Assembly: GCA_946894095.1 (NCBI GenBank)
Contig: OX335655.1
Coordinates: forward strand, 13,640,001 to 13,704,000
Source of the DNA: Incurvaria masculella
Taxonomy: Eukaryota; Arthropoda; Insecta; Lepidoptera; Incurvariidae
DNA length: 64,000 nt
Direction: 5' to 3'
Under the pieces are notes generated by a model, which saw nothing but the letters and a program-made list of their open reading frames with translations, did no database searches and had not been told where the DNA came from. Position numbers and translations under genes: made by a program. This document shows, piece after piece, positions 32,927 through 44,480 of the stretch (position 1 is the first letter of the stretch; every line of letters starts with the position of its first letter).

Positions 32927-35051
32927 TTATAACTACATACTATATAGTTGCTGCACTCGCCTAGATTCTCAAAATGTAATGTTAACAGTTAATGACTTGG
33001 ATGTAGTAGAATTAGAGATGTAGAGATTTCAAGTAGAATTTGACAACAATGCTTTACATATGATCCTTTCAATGTAAAAACATTTCCAACTGTGCGTTTA
33101 TATATGGCATGTGTATAGTGCAAACGGTTTGTAAAAGTACTGAAACTAACGATTACGGACGATAGACGGATCAATAGTACAATTGTAATACCTCATTGCC
33201 TATTGCCTATTTGGAAACATTTATAAATCAACAACATAAACTACTAATTGCTTTCAGTTCAGTTTCAGTAAGTAATTTCTAATTTCTGAAACAATTAATT
33301 GTTCTAATACACATGTAGGTACCACCGTATTATGTACCGCGCATCCATTTGGAACTGTCTAAAACTTTTGTGGGGACCTTTTACGGTCTCCACATAATCA
33401 TATACTACAGCGAAGTACGAATTTAAGCCCTCGTAATTTCTAAGTATGTTATAGGTCATTTATTTCACGCAGTACGTGGGATAACATAATACGTCTGGCA
33501 TGTCTTTCTGTGCATCCCCTTACAAAGGATGCCGTTTGTATCTAGCAATAACTTGATTGTTTCCGTCAGTTATAGGCTACTTAGCATCATTGACTCTCAA
33601 AAAATCAAACGTCTATTTTTCTGTCAGTCCGCCAGCCTAAAATTTGAAAACCACTTTTGTGAATTTAAATTGACATTACGCTAAATTACCTGATCGGTTA
33701 GCAATAGGGATAAATATGAACGAAGTTGTGGAATTACGGACGGTTTTTCGTTGTATTTTAACCACTGATTTTGTAATATGAGTCCGCTGATTGAACTGAT
33801 GAGTATCTAAGATAGCACTTAATATGGCCTTATAGGAGTGTAAGGGACGAATCTAAATACAGACTTCCAGTTAATAGTAAACATTAAAGATTGAGTACGG
33901 TAAAATGCATACACTCACGTTTTACGGTTCTTGGGCTAGATTTGTTGCCGTGCTTTTTCCATTCAAAGATGATCCTTTCCTTGGTGGATCCAAGAAATTG
34001 AAAGCCTGCTGTATTTTTCGTAAGGTTGACATAAGTAGTCAAATGATTAATATTTTCGACATTGATTGTATGCATAGCCAGCCTAATAATTCCTGACAAA
34101 AATGAGTGTATTTTGACTGTTCATCATAAAGCGAAACCGGATACTTTGGTCTGTTTATTACTGTACTGCGACTGGGATTATGTTTGGTTAGGTAAGGTTT
34201 GATTCGATTGGGTTAGGTTCTGTTAGATGAGCTATGTTAGGCTAGCTAAAATTTAAAATCATTATTTACTTATATTAGAGTACCTCGTAGCTCAGAGGCA
34301 TCCTCCCATCTTTCTATGCTGGCTGGTCGTACAGTGAGTAGTCCAGCATTGTCCTGAAGGAGCAGTGGGCTAGAGCCAAAAGTCCAGTCTCGTTTGTTGA
34401 AGGACGAGTTTTTCCATCATCGTTTGCAATTGTTGGCAATACTGCAGAAATTTTGTGGACAGATCTCATGAAGCTCCAGTGGATAACACACTCGTCCAAC
34501 CACGCTCTCCGTGGGTCCACCAAACGAATCAATCACCAAGGAAAGTATTATCTTGAATGAAAAAAGCACGCTTAAAAATCCAATCCAAGACCCCTGAACG
34601 AACTACCCACACAGGGACTAGACGTGATTGTGATATATGAATTTTACCGTACTCAAACAGCGTTGATTATTCACGCAAGACGAGGGAAGATGTGCGATAA
34701 CTCGGAGCAACCAAATTAATTTGACTTTCACCTTAAATTGTGACTAAAGCCGCGAAATGAGATTGCCTCAAATGTTATTACTCCCCTTCTGACATAACTC
34801 AACATTGGACATGTACTTTCGCAAAAATGGTTGTTTTCAAATGGGGCGACATTTTCAGGGAGATAAATAAAAGTTTTTGGATGATATCTTATTTTTAGTG
34901 ACGAATCCAATTTCAGGGCTAAATCAACTATTTTGTTTGTGTATTTACAGCAAGAAATATAACATCAAAGATTTAAATATAGTTTAAATATACTCGTAAA
35001 TTAATTTAATTTGTTTACAGTGCTTGCGTGATCATCATTGATATTGTAAAA
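32927..35051. other. No recognisable gene
   Basis: About 2.1 kb of AT-rich sequence. A 72-residue minus-strand frame at 34314-34532 lies in a slightly less AT-rich patch but carries no motif I recognise; antiparallel frames at 33884-34099 are mutual shadows. Confidence 0.35.
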
Positions 35052-35193
35052 GCCAGCCTCTCTCAACGGTCGAATGGTCACCCATCCAAGACCAGACCGG
35101 ACCCAGCGTTGCTTAACTTCGGAGAGCGATCGCCGAAGTCACAGAATAAGTAATAGTGCTCCGAAGTGTCGCGCCACTGGGCCATTGAGGCTG
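35052..35193 (-). mobile_element. 5S-SINE head only, with short internal duplication
   Basis: On the minus strand the 5S region is well kept (GGTCACCCATCCAAGAC, CGTTGCTTAACTTCGG), ending GGGCCATTGAGGCTG. Compared with 59612-60008 about 28 bp are added, bounded by CCGAAGT repeats (about 35132-35170). No body or tail follows, so this is a fragment. Confidence 0.8.
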
Positions 35194-35938
35194 ACGAGAC
35201 ATATATGGTTAAATTAAGAACAGTAGAGTAAGTGAAAAAGGACTAAGTGTAAGGAGGACTGAAGGAGTGCCTTTACTTCAAAGACGATCGATATACACAC
35301 AAACAGGACTATCTGTATAACTGAGCTAAAATATGTAATAAGCATTCTCCTTAAATAACTCATTACAAAGTGTCAACATTCAACAGGAAACATTTTTAGG
35401 GCCCGAAATGATTTAAGTCCGCCATCACAGAATTATCCTCTCGTCGTCTGTCACCTGTTTCTGTTGGTGTAGCTACGAGCCCGCATAATTGTGTTTACTC
35501 TATCTCAAAGTACGCCATTTGCGAGGGCAATAACGAGATACGAACATTTTCAAATTTTCGCCAACCCAAAGAGAGCGACTTCAGGTTAATCTCGCGACTT
35601 TTAAGATTGATGCTTGCCCGTGAGAGGCGCATTAAGGTCACGCATGGCGTAGGCAACAATTTGTTATTGAACAATGGAATCTGAATAGCCGCTTTAAGAA
35701 TTATTTGGCATGAATAATCCCCCGAGCAAATTTTCTATACAGAAGCGGTCGAAAATAATATGATCGACATCGCGTTTAGGTTGTTTTAGTACACATCTCC
35801 TTTCCTAATTTCAATGTGTAGGTTTATCCATTAATCTAATAGCTCTACACTTTATTATATTTTACGTTTACAAAATTAAGCGAACCAATTTAGAAAACCT
35901 ATCTCTGACTGACAAGGGCAGAGTGCACGAAAGGACAA
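35194..35938. other. No recognisable feature
   Basis: Nothing supported. Confidence 0.3.
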
Positions 35939-36022
35939 AAATTTCGTCCATGTGTCAAAGTGACGTCACAAAGTACTATTTTTCGTTAGTCTTAGTTTCT
36001 GTTACGACTATTTATCTCATCC
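35939..36022 (+). mobile_element. GGCTGA MITE, right half only
   Basis: AAAATTTCGTCCATGTGTC, GTGACGTCAC, TTTTCGTTAGTCTTAG and CGACTATTTATCTCATCC correspond to the right arm; the left arm is missing. Followed by TAAGAGG. Confidence 0.75.
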
Positions 36023-36519
36023 TAAGAGGTGAGCTGTGAATATGGGTCTCGATAGCAGAAACGGAAGTAGGAAGGAGAGCCCTTGTAAAACACACATATG
36101 GGTAGAAAACGGTACTTTAAAACTGAACAAAATTAAGAAAGTTCAATAATTGCGTTTTTTTTTTAATGAAAAGTGTTTTCATTCCCAACCAGGACGAGTT
36201 CCACCTTGAGTGTTGACTGACGGACAGACCACCTACTTCAACGGTCCGCATCCTAAACCCGACTAACTGAGAAGTCACGACCCAAGGCTAACGAGGCTGA
36301 CTGGAGTTATATCTCTTTTGTGGTGCTTAATTATTTGATGACAAAGCTGAAGAGGTTTTTTTATTTGTTTTGAAGGTAATCTCTGGAATTACCAGTAGCA
36401 TTTTTATTTTACATTTATTAGCTTAATTCTTGAGGTTGGGTAAAGTCTGAGTAACATTACGCTACGACCCTAAGGAACCGAGCAAAAAGAAAAAAATGTT
36501 AGAAAGAACTCTAAGCGAA

Positions 36520-36900
36520 TACAAGGTAATAGCGCCGGCGCGGCGCGCGGCGGGCGATGCGACGGTGGGTCGGAGACCGAGAGCGAATTTCACTAGGCTC
36601 CTCTCGGGTAGTTGTCGAAAACGAAATTGACCCGAGCGGAGCCAGGAACGTCCGCTAGTCGTGAATATGGGCGTGATGTATGTCGCATATTGGATACGAA
36701 CATATTGCCTTCGTTAACCTACTTCGACGCGTTAGACCTATTGAATATTGCTTGGCAACCGTCGGGTGGGTCTTCGAGGATCGCGTTACATTCGGGTCGT
36801 TATCGAGGCGACGCGGCGACGCCAGGATAAAGGTTAGATTTAATGAATCACGTAATAGACCGGGGAAAGTTTGATTAAGTTGGCTGCGGTGAAAGAATAC
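36520..36900. other. Isolated CpG-rich patch with repeat piece
   Basis: 36530-36570 is almost pure G/C (GCGCCGGCGCGGCGCGCGG), and 36660-36850 is CpG-rich. The repeat piece ACCCGAGCGGAGCCAGG lies at about 36630. Overlapping frames at 36612-36874 show no motif. It might be an unmethylated promoter-like patch or a GC-rich transposon remnant; I cannot decide. Confidence 0.3.
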
Positions 36901-37118
36901 CAGCGGAGGAGATGTTTAAATGGATCGGATCTTTTCGTTTTTTCTCGGTAAAGCTTTGTTAGGCGAAAGTCACGCCAAATAATCTGGGAAAAGCAGACAA
37001 TTATCACCTGTCCAATCATATTCCTAACGTTCTATTTTGTCAAGTATTTCTAATTTTAAACCTCTGTTAGCTAGTGACAGCAAACGTAGAGGGACATTTT
37101 ATGCACGTTAGATCGTGT

Positions 37119-37416
37119 TTTTAGGGTTCCGTACCCAAAGGGTGAAAACGGAACCCTATTACTAAGCCTCCGCTGTCCGTCCGTCCGTCCGTCCGGCCGT
37201 CCGTCCGTCCGTGCGTCCTTCCGTCTGTCACAGGGCTTTATCTCATGAACCGTAATAGCTAGGCAGCTGAAATTTTCGCAGAGTGTGTATTTATTTTGCC
37301 GCTATAACAACAAATAAGTAAAAAAAAAATTTAAGTTCCCATACAAAAAAACCTGATTTTTTTGTGTTGATGGTACGGAACCCTTCGAGTGCGAGTCCGA
37401 CTCCCACTTGGCAGGT
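37119..37416 (-). repeat. GACG-microsatellite repeat, copy e
   Basis: Reverse orientation: TTAGGGTTCCGTACCCAAAGG, the CCGTCCGTCCG tract (about 37178-37225), CCGTAATAGCTAGGCAGCTG, TTTATTTTGCCGCTATAAC, ending CGAGTCCGACTCCCACTTGG. Confidence 0.85.
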
Positions 37417-37439
37417 TTTACTATCCGGGCGGGCAGACA

Positions 37440-37735
37440 CACAACCTTCAATACAATGAATAGATGGCAGGAATCGTCATTACAAATAAACTGATATTTG
37501 TCATGAACTGTTGCATACGACATGAATTGTTGATTTTCGTCAAATTAATTACGTGCTTTGACCTGTAAGCAGTGGCAAATACTTTTGTAACCTTAGGCTA
37601 AAGTGGACGTTGAAAAAAAACCAGCGGAGTTTCTTGCCAGTTCTTCGCTGGGATTGCTGAACTGGCTAATGATAAAATATGACAAATTCGAGTGGAGTGA
37701 TGGATGGAGTCTATGGATGATGAATAAACAATAAA
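37440..37735 (+). repeat. LINE 3'-end repeat (family C)
   Basis: ACAAATAAACTGATATTTGTC, GTGGACGTTGAAAAAAAACC, TTCTTCGCTGGGATTGC, GAACTGGCTAATGATA, and a terminus GATGATGAATAAACAATAAA. Same family as 6885-7170 and 59019-59515. Confidence 0.6.
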
Positions 37736-38204
37736 CCGTCAGTTAAAAAAGGACAGAAAGCAAAAAAAATATCTCAAACTAATTTTACTCATTCGCTCTG
37801 TATGTCAAAAGGATTTCCACATACCTTTCTAGAATGTAATCACTACATCGAAAATCTTCATGCTTGTGGATCTAATAGGTGCACAAAGCAATGTATTTGT
37901 GCAAATAATACTAAACTTGTATGGTTTTGACACTTGAAGTTCCGTAAATTCCGATTTAACCTAAACTCACCCGCGCTCTTACGATCAAGATACATCATTC
38001 CTACACTACAACAACTCACTTTATTGAAGGATAGATAATTATTCAATCCTTACTTTCCAAGAAAACTAAACTGTTTAAGACGGTTATAATAGCCAAAGCG
38101 AATGCTTTGATTGCGTTAAGCTCCTGATCTCTATAGAATGAGAACATGAAATATATTTTTTTATTTTTATATAAGTCAGGTCTCAAATATATTCTTGTTT
38201 AAGT
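37736..38204. other. No recognisable feature
   Basis: Nothing supported. Confidence 0.3.
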
Positions 38205-38447
38205 CTGCGGCTGTCGGTCACGTCAGCCGAAGAGACGACGACCGTTGGAGTAACCGTGTCCTACACTGGCGGCCGTGGACAGGAAAACGGATTGTGGGAA
38301 GACCACCCGCCAGGTGGGACGACGACATCAAGTGCGTTTGCGGAAAGCAGTGGTTCCGTACCGCTGAAGGCCGGGAGGACTGGAGGAAAATTGGAGAGGC
38401 GTATGTCCAGCAGTGGACGCAACCACTCTGACTGACTGACTGACTTA
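38205..38447 (+). pseudogene. RTE-type LINE ORF2 C-terminal fragment
   Basis: The translation contains GHVSRRDDDRWSNRVLHW, TGKRIVGRPPARWDDDIK and GEAYVQQW, the conserved extreme C-terminus of RTE-clade LINE polyproteins. A TGAC microsatellite tail follows (about 38427-38444), the usual 3' end of these elements. It is a 5'-truncated copy: no reverse transcriptase remains. Confidence 0.85.
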
Positions 38448-38702
38448 TATTGATATTAACTAATATTTATTTTAATATCATTTCAAAGATCTTAACATTA
38501 TCTACCCATTCAGCGAAGAACATGTTTAACTTTTCCCAATTTCTTTAACGAAACAATAAATAAACCGGTTTCACGCGTTATGTGGGTTGGTCACATTTAG
38601 AAATAATTATTTCGAGCTGCTCTAACTAAGCGTTTTAATAGCAAAAATTGGTCCAAAATGTTAAGGTATGAGGATGCTCTTAATCAACCTTAACGTGTTA
38701 CC

Positions 38703-38890
38703 TTTTTAGGGTTCCGTAGTCAACAAGGAACCCTTATAGTTTCGCCATGTCCGTCCGTCTGTCCGACATTTACCTCAGAGACTCTTGGTGCTACAAAGCT
38801 GTAATTTGGCATAGGTATATATTTTTTACCTTGACATCTCTTTCTTTAGCCCGAATATATGGTTTAACGTAATAACAACAACATCCTCTC
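38703..38890 (-). repeat. Second GTCC-core repeat family fragment
   Basis: TTAGGGTTCCGTAGTCAACAAGG, TTATAGTTTCGCCATGTCC, GTCCGTCTGTCC, then GCTGTAATTTGGCATAGG. It resembles the GACG repeat at its end but has a different body, so it is a related but distinct dispersed family. Confidence 0.6.
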
Positions 38891-39047
38891 CTTATTTCAT
38901 GTGTACATCAATGATTACTATCTGTAAATTTTATTATTTTCTACGTTCACAAAGTTGTTGTTTGTAGATGAGTCCCACGAAGGAATCTAAGAGGCGGGCT
39001 GTGAATTTGGGTCTGGATTACAATATGGTAAGCACATATGTAGATGA

Positions 39048-39574
39048 GGTGGCCCAACCCGGCGAGACTAACTCAGTCGCGGGCTCGGTACAAAACCGTG
39101 CTGTTGCGTTCTGGGACCTTCTCTCTTTCAAAGAATAAGACAGGCTCCGTGATGAGAAAGATGCAACATGTCCACAAAAAAGACAATGTGCATAGTGTAT
39201 GATTTGGTAAGATTTACGAAAATTTTAATTACAAAACGACTTAAAGTAAACCACGACCGCTGTAGTCAAAAATCGAATAAAAACCAAATAGATTATAAAT
39301 CTTGATTAAATTAGCTATGTCTGATGACTAATCTTTTTAAGATGTTCTTACTTTATAATTGCGTAATCCACCTCCAAAGTTATTGTATAAAACGTGCGAA
39401 AAATTATAACTTTCGGACCTTATAACATAGAAACCTAACACAATTTTACAATGCCAACGGTCATCAGACATCTAGTTCGATCAAATAAAGCAATGTTGAG
39501 CAAAATTTGAGAAATAAGGGCGTGATCTTCTTTCCCCTTTTGTATGGGGAGTTGAGCGGGATGGCCCACCTTAA
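39048..39574 (+). mobile_element. TTAA-flanked MITE, copy 4
   Basis: GGTGGCCCAACCCGGCGAGAC at the left, GGGATGGCCCACC then TTAA (39571-39574) at the right. The left flank reads GATGA, so the left TTAA is lost. Several small internal deletions. Confidence 0.8.
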
Positions 39575-40016
39575 TTAAACAAAGTAGGTTCTGAACTGCA
39601 ACCAAAATAATTAAATACCATGCTGAGATTAGAAAAAGGTTTCACCCTTCGCACACTTCATAATGTGCCGTTGCCTATGTCACTCCTGTTACAATGTTTA
39701 CATAGGAAATGCAGTAGGAGAATGGGAACCCACCGATCACATGACATTGTTCACACAATTACCCTTTTTATCGCGTTTTCCACTCATATCTCTACTGCAC
39801 CGCGTGATAAAGAGGCTCATTTAGTGACAATATATGTACATCCTGATTGATTTGAGGTTGTACGAGAAGAAATTTCGGCAACTAGGTTAATTCAATACCA
39901 AATATTTCTGACACGGAATTATTATTATTAATTATTAATTATTATTAAACAATTCTAACTGAGGTGCTCTGTTCCGGGATTTTGGCTTTCGACATTCAAG
40001 CGAGCTGAGTACATAA

Positions 40017-41301
40017 TAGGTCGGGGAAAAAGTCTTTTCGCATTATAGTATGTATAAACTTGTAATAAAATCTCTTTGGCTATACTATTTGTATCTGGCT
40101 GGTTTTGGTATCATTGAAAGTTTAAATTTTAAAGAACATAATTCCAAATTAAAATTAGGAAAATGTGTGATTCTCATTTGTTTTTCGTACTGTCAAAATG
40201 AGTGAATCTAATGAAGAAATTCGATACATTTTAAAATTTTACTACAAAAAAGGTAAAAATGCAACGCAAGCCGCGAAAAAAATTTGCGATGTTTATGGAC
40301 CTAGTGCAGTGTCTGTGAGAGTAGCACAAATTTGGTTTAAGCGTTTTCAATCCGGAAATTTTGATGTCAAAGATGCACGTCGCTCTGGTCGCCCTATTAC
40401 GGATAAAATGGTTGCCATTTTTGAAAAAGTGGAGCAAGATCGGCATATCAGTAGTTACGACGTAGCTGAAGAACTAGGAATTGACCACAAAACAGTTTTG
40501 GCGCATTTGAAAAAAACTGGGTACACAAAAAAGCTCGATATTTGGGTACCTCACGAGCTCACTGAAAGAAACCTAATGAACCGTGTACTCATTTGTGATT
40601 CTTTATTACGACGTAATGAAACCGAACCATTTTTGAAGAAGCTGATAACTGGTGATGAAAAGTGGATCACGTACGACAAGAACGTGCGAAAAAGGTCGTG
40701 GTCAAAGGCCGGTCAAGCTTCACAGACTGTGGCGAAACCCGGGTTAACTCGCAACAAGGTGATGCTGTGTGTGTGGTGGGATTGGAAGGGCATTATTCAT
40801 TATGAGCTGTTACTACCAGGCAGGACCATCGATTCTGAACTCTACTGCGAACAACTGATGAGATTAAAGCAAGAAGTTGAGAGAAAGCGGCCGGAATTAA
40901 TCAACAGAAGGGGTGTGGTTTTTCATCATGATAACGCTAGACCTCACACATCTTTAGCCACTCAGCAAAAACTAAGAGAGTTTGGCTGGGAGGTGTTAAT
41001 GCATCCGCCGTATAGTCCTGACCTTGCACCTTCAGATTTCCACCTGTTTAGGTCTCTTCAGAATTCTTTAGGCAGTGTCAGGTTAACATCACGAGAGGAC
41101 TGCCAAAACCACTTGTCGCGGTATATTGATCAGAAGTCCCAATATTTCTATAGCAATGGGATCATGTCCCTACCTACAAGATGGCAAAAAGTTATCGAAC
41201 AAAATGGTACCTACATACTTTAGTTAAATGTAAATAAACCATATTAAAAAATGTTTTGAATTTTCTTAAAAAATGCGAAGAAACTTTTTCCCCAACCAAT
41301 A
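40017..41301 (+). mobile_element. Mariner element, intact copy
   Basis: About 1.28 kb. The terminal inverted repeats start GGTCGGGGAAAAAGTCTTTT (40019) and, reversed from the right end, GGTTGGGGAAAAAGTTTCTT (41297), pairing over about 28 bp with a few mismatches. A TA dinucleotide lies beside each end (40017-40018; 41300-41301). The single uninterrupted gene at 40198-41223 fills it. The second copy at 48865-50142 is nearly identical, with about nine base differences by eye plus a 7-bp deletion. Potentially autonomous. Confidence 0.9.
40198..41223 (+). CDS. Mariner transposase, 341 aa, apparently intact
   Basis: DDE/D transposase that cuts and pastes the element at TA sites in the nucleus. 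The N-terminal part (about residues 1-110) forms the paired helix-turn-helix DNA-binding region (AAKKICDVYG; RRSGRP near 61-66, an AT-hook-like GRP; VAEELGIDHKTVLAHL). The linker motif WVPHEL is at 116-121. Catalytic residues fit the mariner DD34D pattern: D153 in TGDEKW, D245 in HHDNARPH, and D280 in YSPDLAPSD, with 34 residues between the last two. Length matches the usual 340-350 aa. The ATG is preceded by a 5' UTR of about 180 bp inside the element, and the stop lies about 75 bp before the right end. No internal stop or frameshift, so it may be active; expression is unknown. Confidence 0.95.
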   Translation: MSESNEEIRYILKFYYKKGKNATQAAKKICDVYGPSAVSVRVAQIWFKRFQSGNFDVKDARRSGRPITDKMVAIFEKVEQDRHISSYDVAEELGIDHKTVLAHLKKTGYTKKLDIWVPHELTERNLMNRVLICDSLLRRNETEPFLKKLITGDEKWITYDKNVRKRSWSKAGQASQTVAKPGLTRNKVMLCVWWDWKGIIHYELLLPGRTIDSELYCEQLMRLKQEVERKRPELINRRGVVFHHDNARPHTSLATQQKLREFGWEVLMHPPYSPDLAPSDFHLFRSLQNSLGSVRLTSREDCQNHLSRYIDQKSQYFYSNGIMSLPTRWQKVIEQNGTYIL

Positions 41302-42299
41302 TGAAGAAAACTTCGCCGGCATGTTTTCAGCGAAATGTCGATGGCCGAATTCGAGGACTCGCAAAGCGCTCTTCAATTTCTCCATAAATTTGAAAACGCC
41401 AGTCTCTCGGTTTTGGGACTACGGGCTCTGAGCGCAACTTGTAAAGCAGCCCAAATCAGATCATCATATGTTCCTCAATTCTCGTCACTATATTTTGTAT
41501 AATATTTTGTAGCAAGTAGTCAACAACACACTAAAAACACAACATTATCAGGTTCTAGGTATAGGGGACCCCCTTTTTCCTCGTCGGCTCACGTTACGTA
41601 AAATGAGGAATGCCCTCCAATATTACATTTTCCTCGGGTCATTAGGGCGTCCTCCTTTATCCTGATTTTTTCTCGTATTAGGACAAAAGGGACGCCCTCG
41701 AAAAAAATGATCGCGTTGAGTACCGACAAATTAACGAGAATTACAGTTTTATTTAATATTTTATCGTATTCTTTCAGCCTCCATCACCGAAACGCTTACC
41801 TACGCTTTCGAATAAAAACCTTCGTAGGAAATTAATATTCAATATTTGCGTAAGGTCAGCTTTTTTTACTTCAAATGAATATGATAAGCGAATATAATAT
41901 GACTAATATGAGAAGAGAGTAAACGACGACACTTATGCAAACATATTTAATAAACAACATGCATTTATTAACAACAGCTCTTGCTTGCTGAAAATATTTT
42001 TTTATATGATTGTCTTTGTTAATTTAACCCTATTATTTTAAATCATGTTAATTACACTACCAATTAAAATGAAAACCATTTGCAGCAAATACCGCATGTA
42101 TTGTTACCTCTCATAGTAAAAATTTAGTTTAGTTTGGGACGTAGCACACTAGTTTCAACATACATTATAAATAACTTTTTTGTTCATACTGTTTTTTTTA
42201 TAAGGTTGTATGATTTCTTTATAAACATCTTATAAACGATTATTAATATTTTTATTATTACCTATTTATTTGTAAACTTTAACAATTTTTATGGCTTAT
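41302..42299. other. No recognisable feature
   Basis: AT-rich. A weak inverted pair AGGGCGTCC (about 41646) and GGACGCCCT (about 41690) occurs. No gene. Confidence 0.3.
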
Positions 42300-42404
42300 C
42301 ACACTTACTGACATGATATTAGCCTTCAATATACCGTATACCCAGAGGAAATATGTGCCATGCCAGGACCTTCCATTTAACGCATTTATTGCACGGCATC
42401 CAAA
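42300..42404 (-). mobile_element. SINE tail fragment
   Basis: Minus-strand tail: TGACATGATATTAGCC, GAGGAAATATGTGCCATGCC, AGGACCTTCC, TTGCACGGC. Degenerate; the head and body are missing. Confidence 0.65.
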
Positions 42405-42849
42405 TTACATTCGTTGAACTTCCAAGCTCCCTAGGAAACTTGTAACTTAACGGATTTCACAAATATCCTGAGACATATGCATCTCTGAAATGTTATCAAA
42501 TATTTGATGTAAATCGAAAGCGCATCCAAGCTTCAACATCGCCGACACGGATTCAAAATGTGTTGTGAATTCTAAATTCAAACCGGATAAAAATGATTCC
42601 GGCGACACGCGAAGTGTGAGGTCGGAGCGAGAACGAGATATAGCACGCGAGGAGCATCGAGTGTCTCGTTGACATATTTCTCGCGTGCCGGCCGCACAGC
42701 AAACTGCAACAGACGGGAGAAATATCATATTCGTCCGTGATGCTGTAGTAGTGGGTAGGTTGGAGTAGGACTCAAGTCTTTCAGCATTTCCTTCTACTCA
42801 ATAGTGGTTGAGTACTCCAAAAAGTTACGAGTTTTTAAAGCATCTGCTA
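42405..42849. other. Unrecognised, with CpG-rich patch
   Basis: A 93-residue minus-strand frame (42447-42728) crosses a CpG-rich patch with CGAGAACGAGAT. It has no known domain; not called as a gene. Confidence 0.3.
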
Positions 42850-43187
42850 TTATTCCGGGAGGTCACGACATTTTTGGTCACGATAATGTAAATGGCTGAA
42901 TTTGGGTTCACAGGTTAGAGACCAACCCTCTGATGCTAAATCTGTCGGTCTGCCTGCGCCAAGTGGTTGCGTTATCTAGATTGGCAATATAAAATAGATG
43001 TTGGTAAGTACCCACTGATAAATGTGCAGATTTACTAGAAACATTGATACCTATTAATTATGCAATAATAACCAGTCGGTTTTTCAATTGAATACTTAAA
43101 TATACCTAAAGTTATATCTGTAACCTAAATAGCCTATAACTACGAAATGCAACCACATAGTACGAGAGCGGACCGTCGTCAACCCTA

Positions 43188-43607
43188 CGTCATCGAGTAA
43201 CACCATGGGACCCATTTGAGCTTGTGCAGATTAGAATAGGCTTCCTAAAAATACTAGGTTGCCTGACCCAAACCTGGAACGTTTTGTGCAGTAGGTAATA
43301 TTAAATCACTTTTTTGGTAGAATTTAACGTCATCGAGTAACAACATGAGACCTAGCACAATCGGTAAAGGTCATCAAGAAAAGCTTAAAAAAAGTAGGTT
43401 GGCTCGTCCTACCCTGGCACGTTCTGAGGTTGGCCGGTTTTAAAATGTCGAAAAATAAAAAAAATAACGTCATCGAGTAACAAGATGACACTACCACCAT
43501 TCGATAGTCCTATGAACATGCTTCATAAAAAAATTAGGTTGCCTGCCCTGAGCCTGGCACGTTTCTTTCGCGGCCATGTTGAACGTCGGATGCGCCGAGT
43601 TCCTCTA
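43188..43607 (+). repeat. Three 140-bp tandem units in left arm of B
   Basis: CGTCATCGAGTAAC at 43188, 43328 and 43468 (period exactly 140). Each unit continues with an ATG...AC segment and ends with a TTGCCTG...CCTGGCACGTTT-like segment. The units are clearly diverged from each other but each matches its counterpart in the right arm closely. Confidence 0.9.
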
Positions 43608-43849
43608 TTCAATCAATTGTTATAATAATATAATATAACAGTTTTGTGGTATGTCTATCTATAAACAGTGATGTTTTCATTGATATGAACTCACCTTGGA
43701 TAGGTAAAAAAAACAAAATGAAATATTTGTGATATTTGATTGATTGGGTGCAATGGTTGCAAATCATTTCATTTCAACAAATATTTTTCTTCTGTCGCGC
43801 AAGATACAATTAAATACATCCAATAAATTTTACATCTCGCATTAGAGCA

Positions 43850-44480
43850 CCTAAAAATATTTTTACCACGCAATAAGGAGTCTGTCACTTTTAAATCTGT
43901 TAGCTGTTATGAGATTCAAAAAGTAACTAAAGACTTTAAGTCAAAAGGATCGCAAGATTTATGGAACATTTCTACTAATTTGTTAAAGCCCATATCGAGC
44001 CCATATCTTGAAGATGGCACATTTCCAGACTTAATAAAAATAATTAGGGTAATACCATTGCTTAAAATGGGATCTCATAATGATATTGAAAATTATCCGC
44101 ATGTGTCCTTACTACCAGTGCTTAGTACATTTATTTTACATTTAAAGTGTTATTATTTATAATCAATTCGGATTTCGTAAGGGTAGGTCGGTCAACAGGA
44201 GATTCCATTGCCTTGATGTTAATATCTATTTTAACTTCTCTAGTTAAATCTATGAGCACCCACGGCATTTTCTGTGATGTATCAAAAGCTTTTGACTGTG
44301 TAGATCACGAAATACTTCCAGGGAAACTAAACTTATGGTGTTAGGGAAAATAAATGAGGTATTTGTCAATTATATTTATTGAAAAGACAACAAATTCGTG
44401 AAGTAAACGGTAAGTAAAGTCTGATGTAGAATCAAGCACTATGGGTGTGCCGCAAGGCTCAGTTCTAGGACCGTGGTTTT
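43850..44480 (+). pseudogene. LINE A reverse-transcriptase fragment, part 1
   Basis: Degenerate non-LTR retrotransposon ORF2. Translated pieces include SCYEIQKVTKDFKSKG, PDLIKIIRVIPLLKMGSHND, then FVRVGRSTGDSIAL and FCDVSKAFDCVDHEIL (RT core with the DVSKAFD aspartate), and GVPQGSVLGP at about 44453. Frames shift repeatedly. It is cut at 44480 by a GACG repeat and resumes at 44772. A Jockey- or CR1-like clade is likely; not resolved. Confidence 0.8.

Noticed and set aside
42447..42728. 93-residue minus-strand frame in a CpG-rich patch
   Set aside because: Cysteine- and serine-rich start but no recognisable domain or exon borders.
43188..43607. CRISPR or satellite interpretation of the 140-bp units
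   Set aside because: Only three units per arm, inverted in the other arm and bounded by terminal repeats, so they belong to element B.
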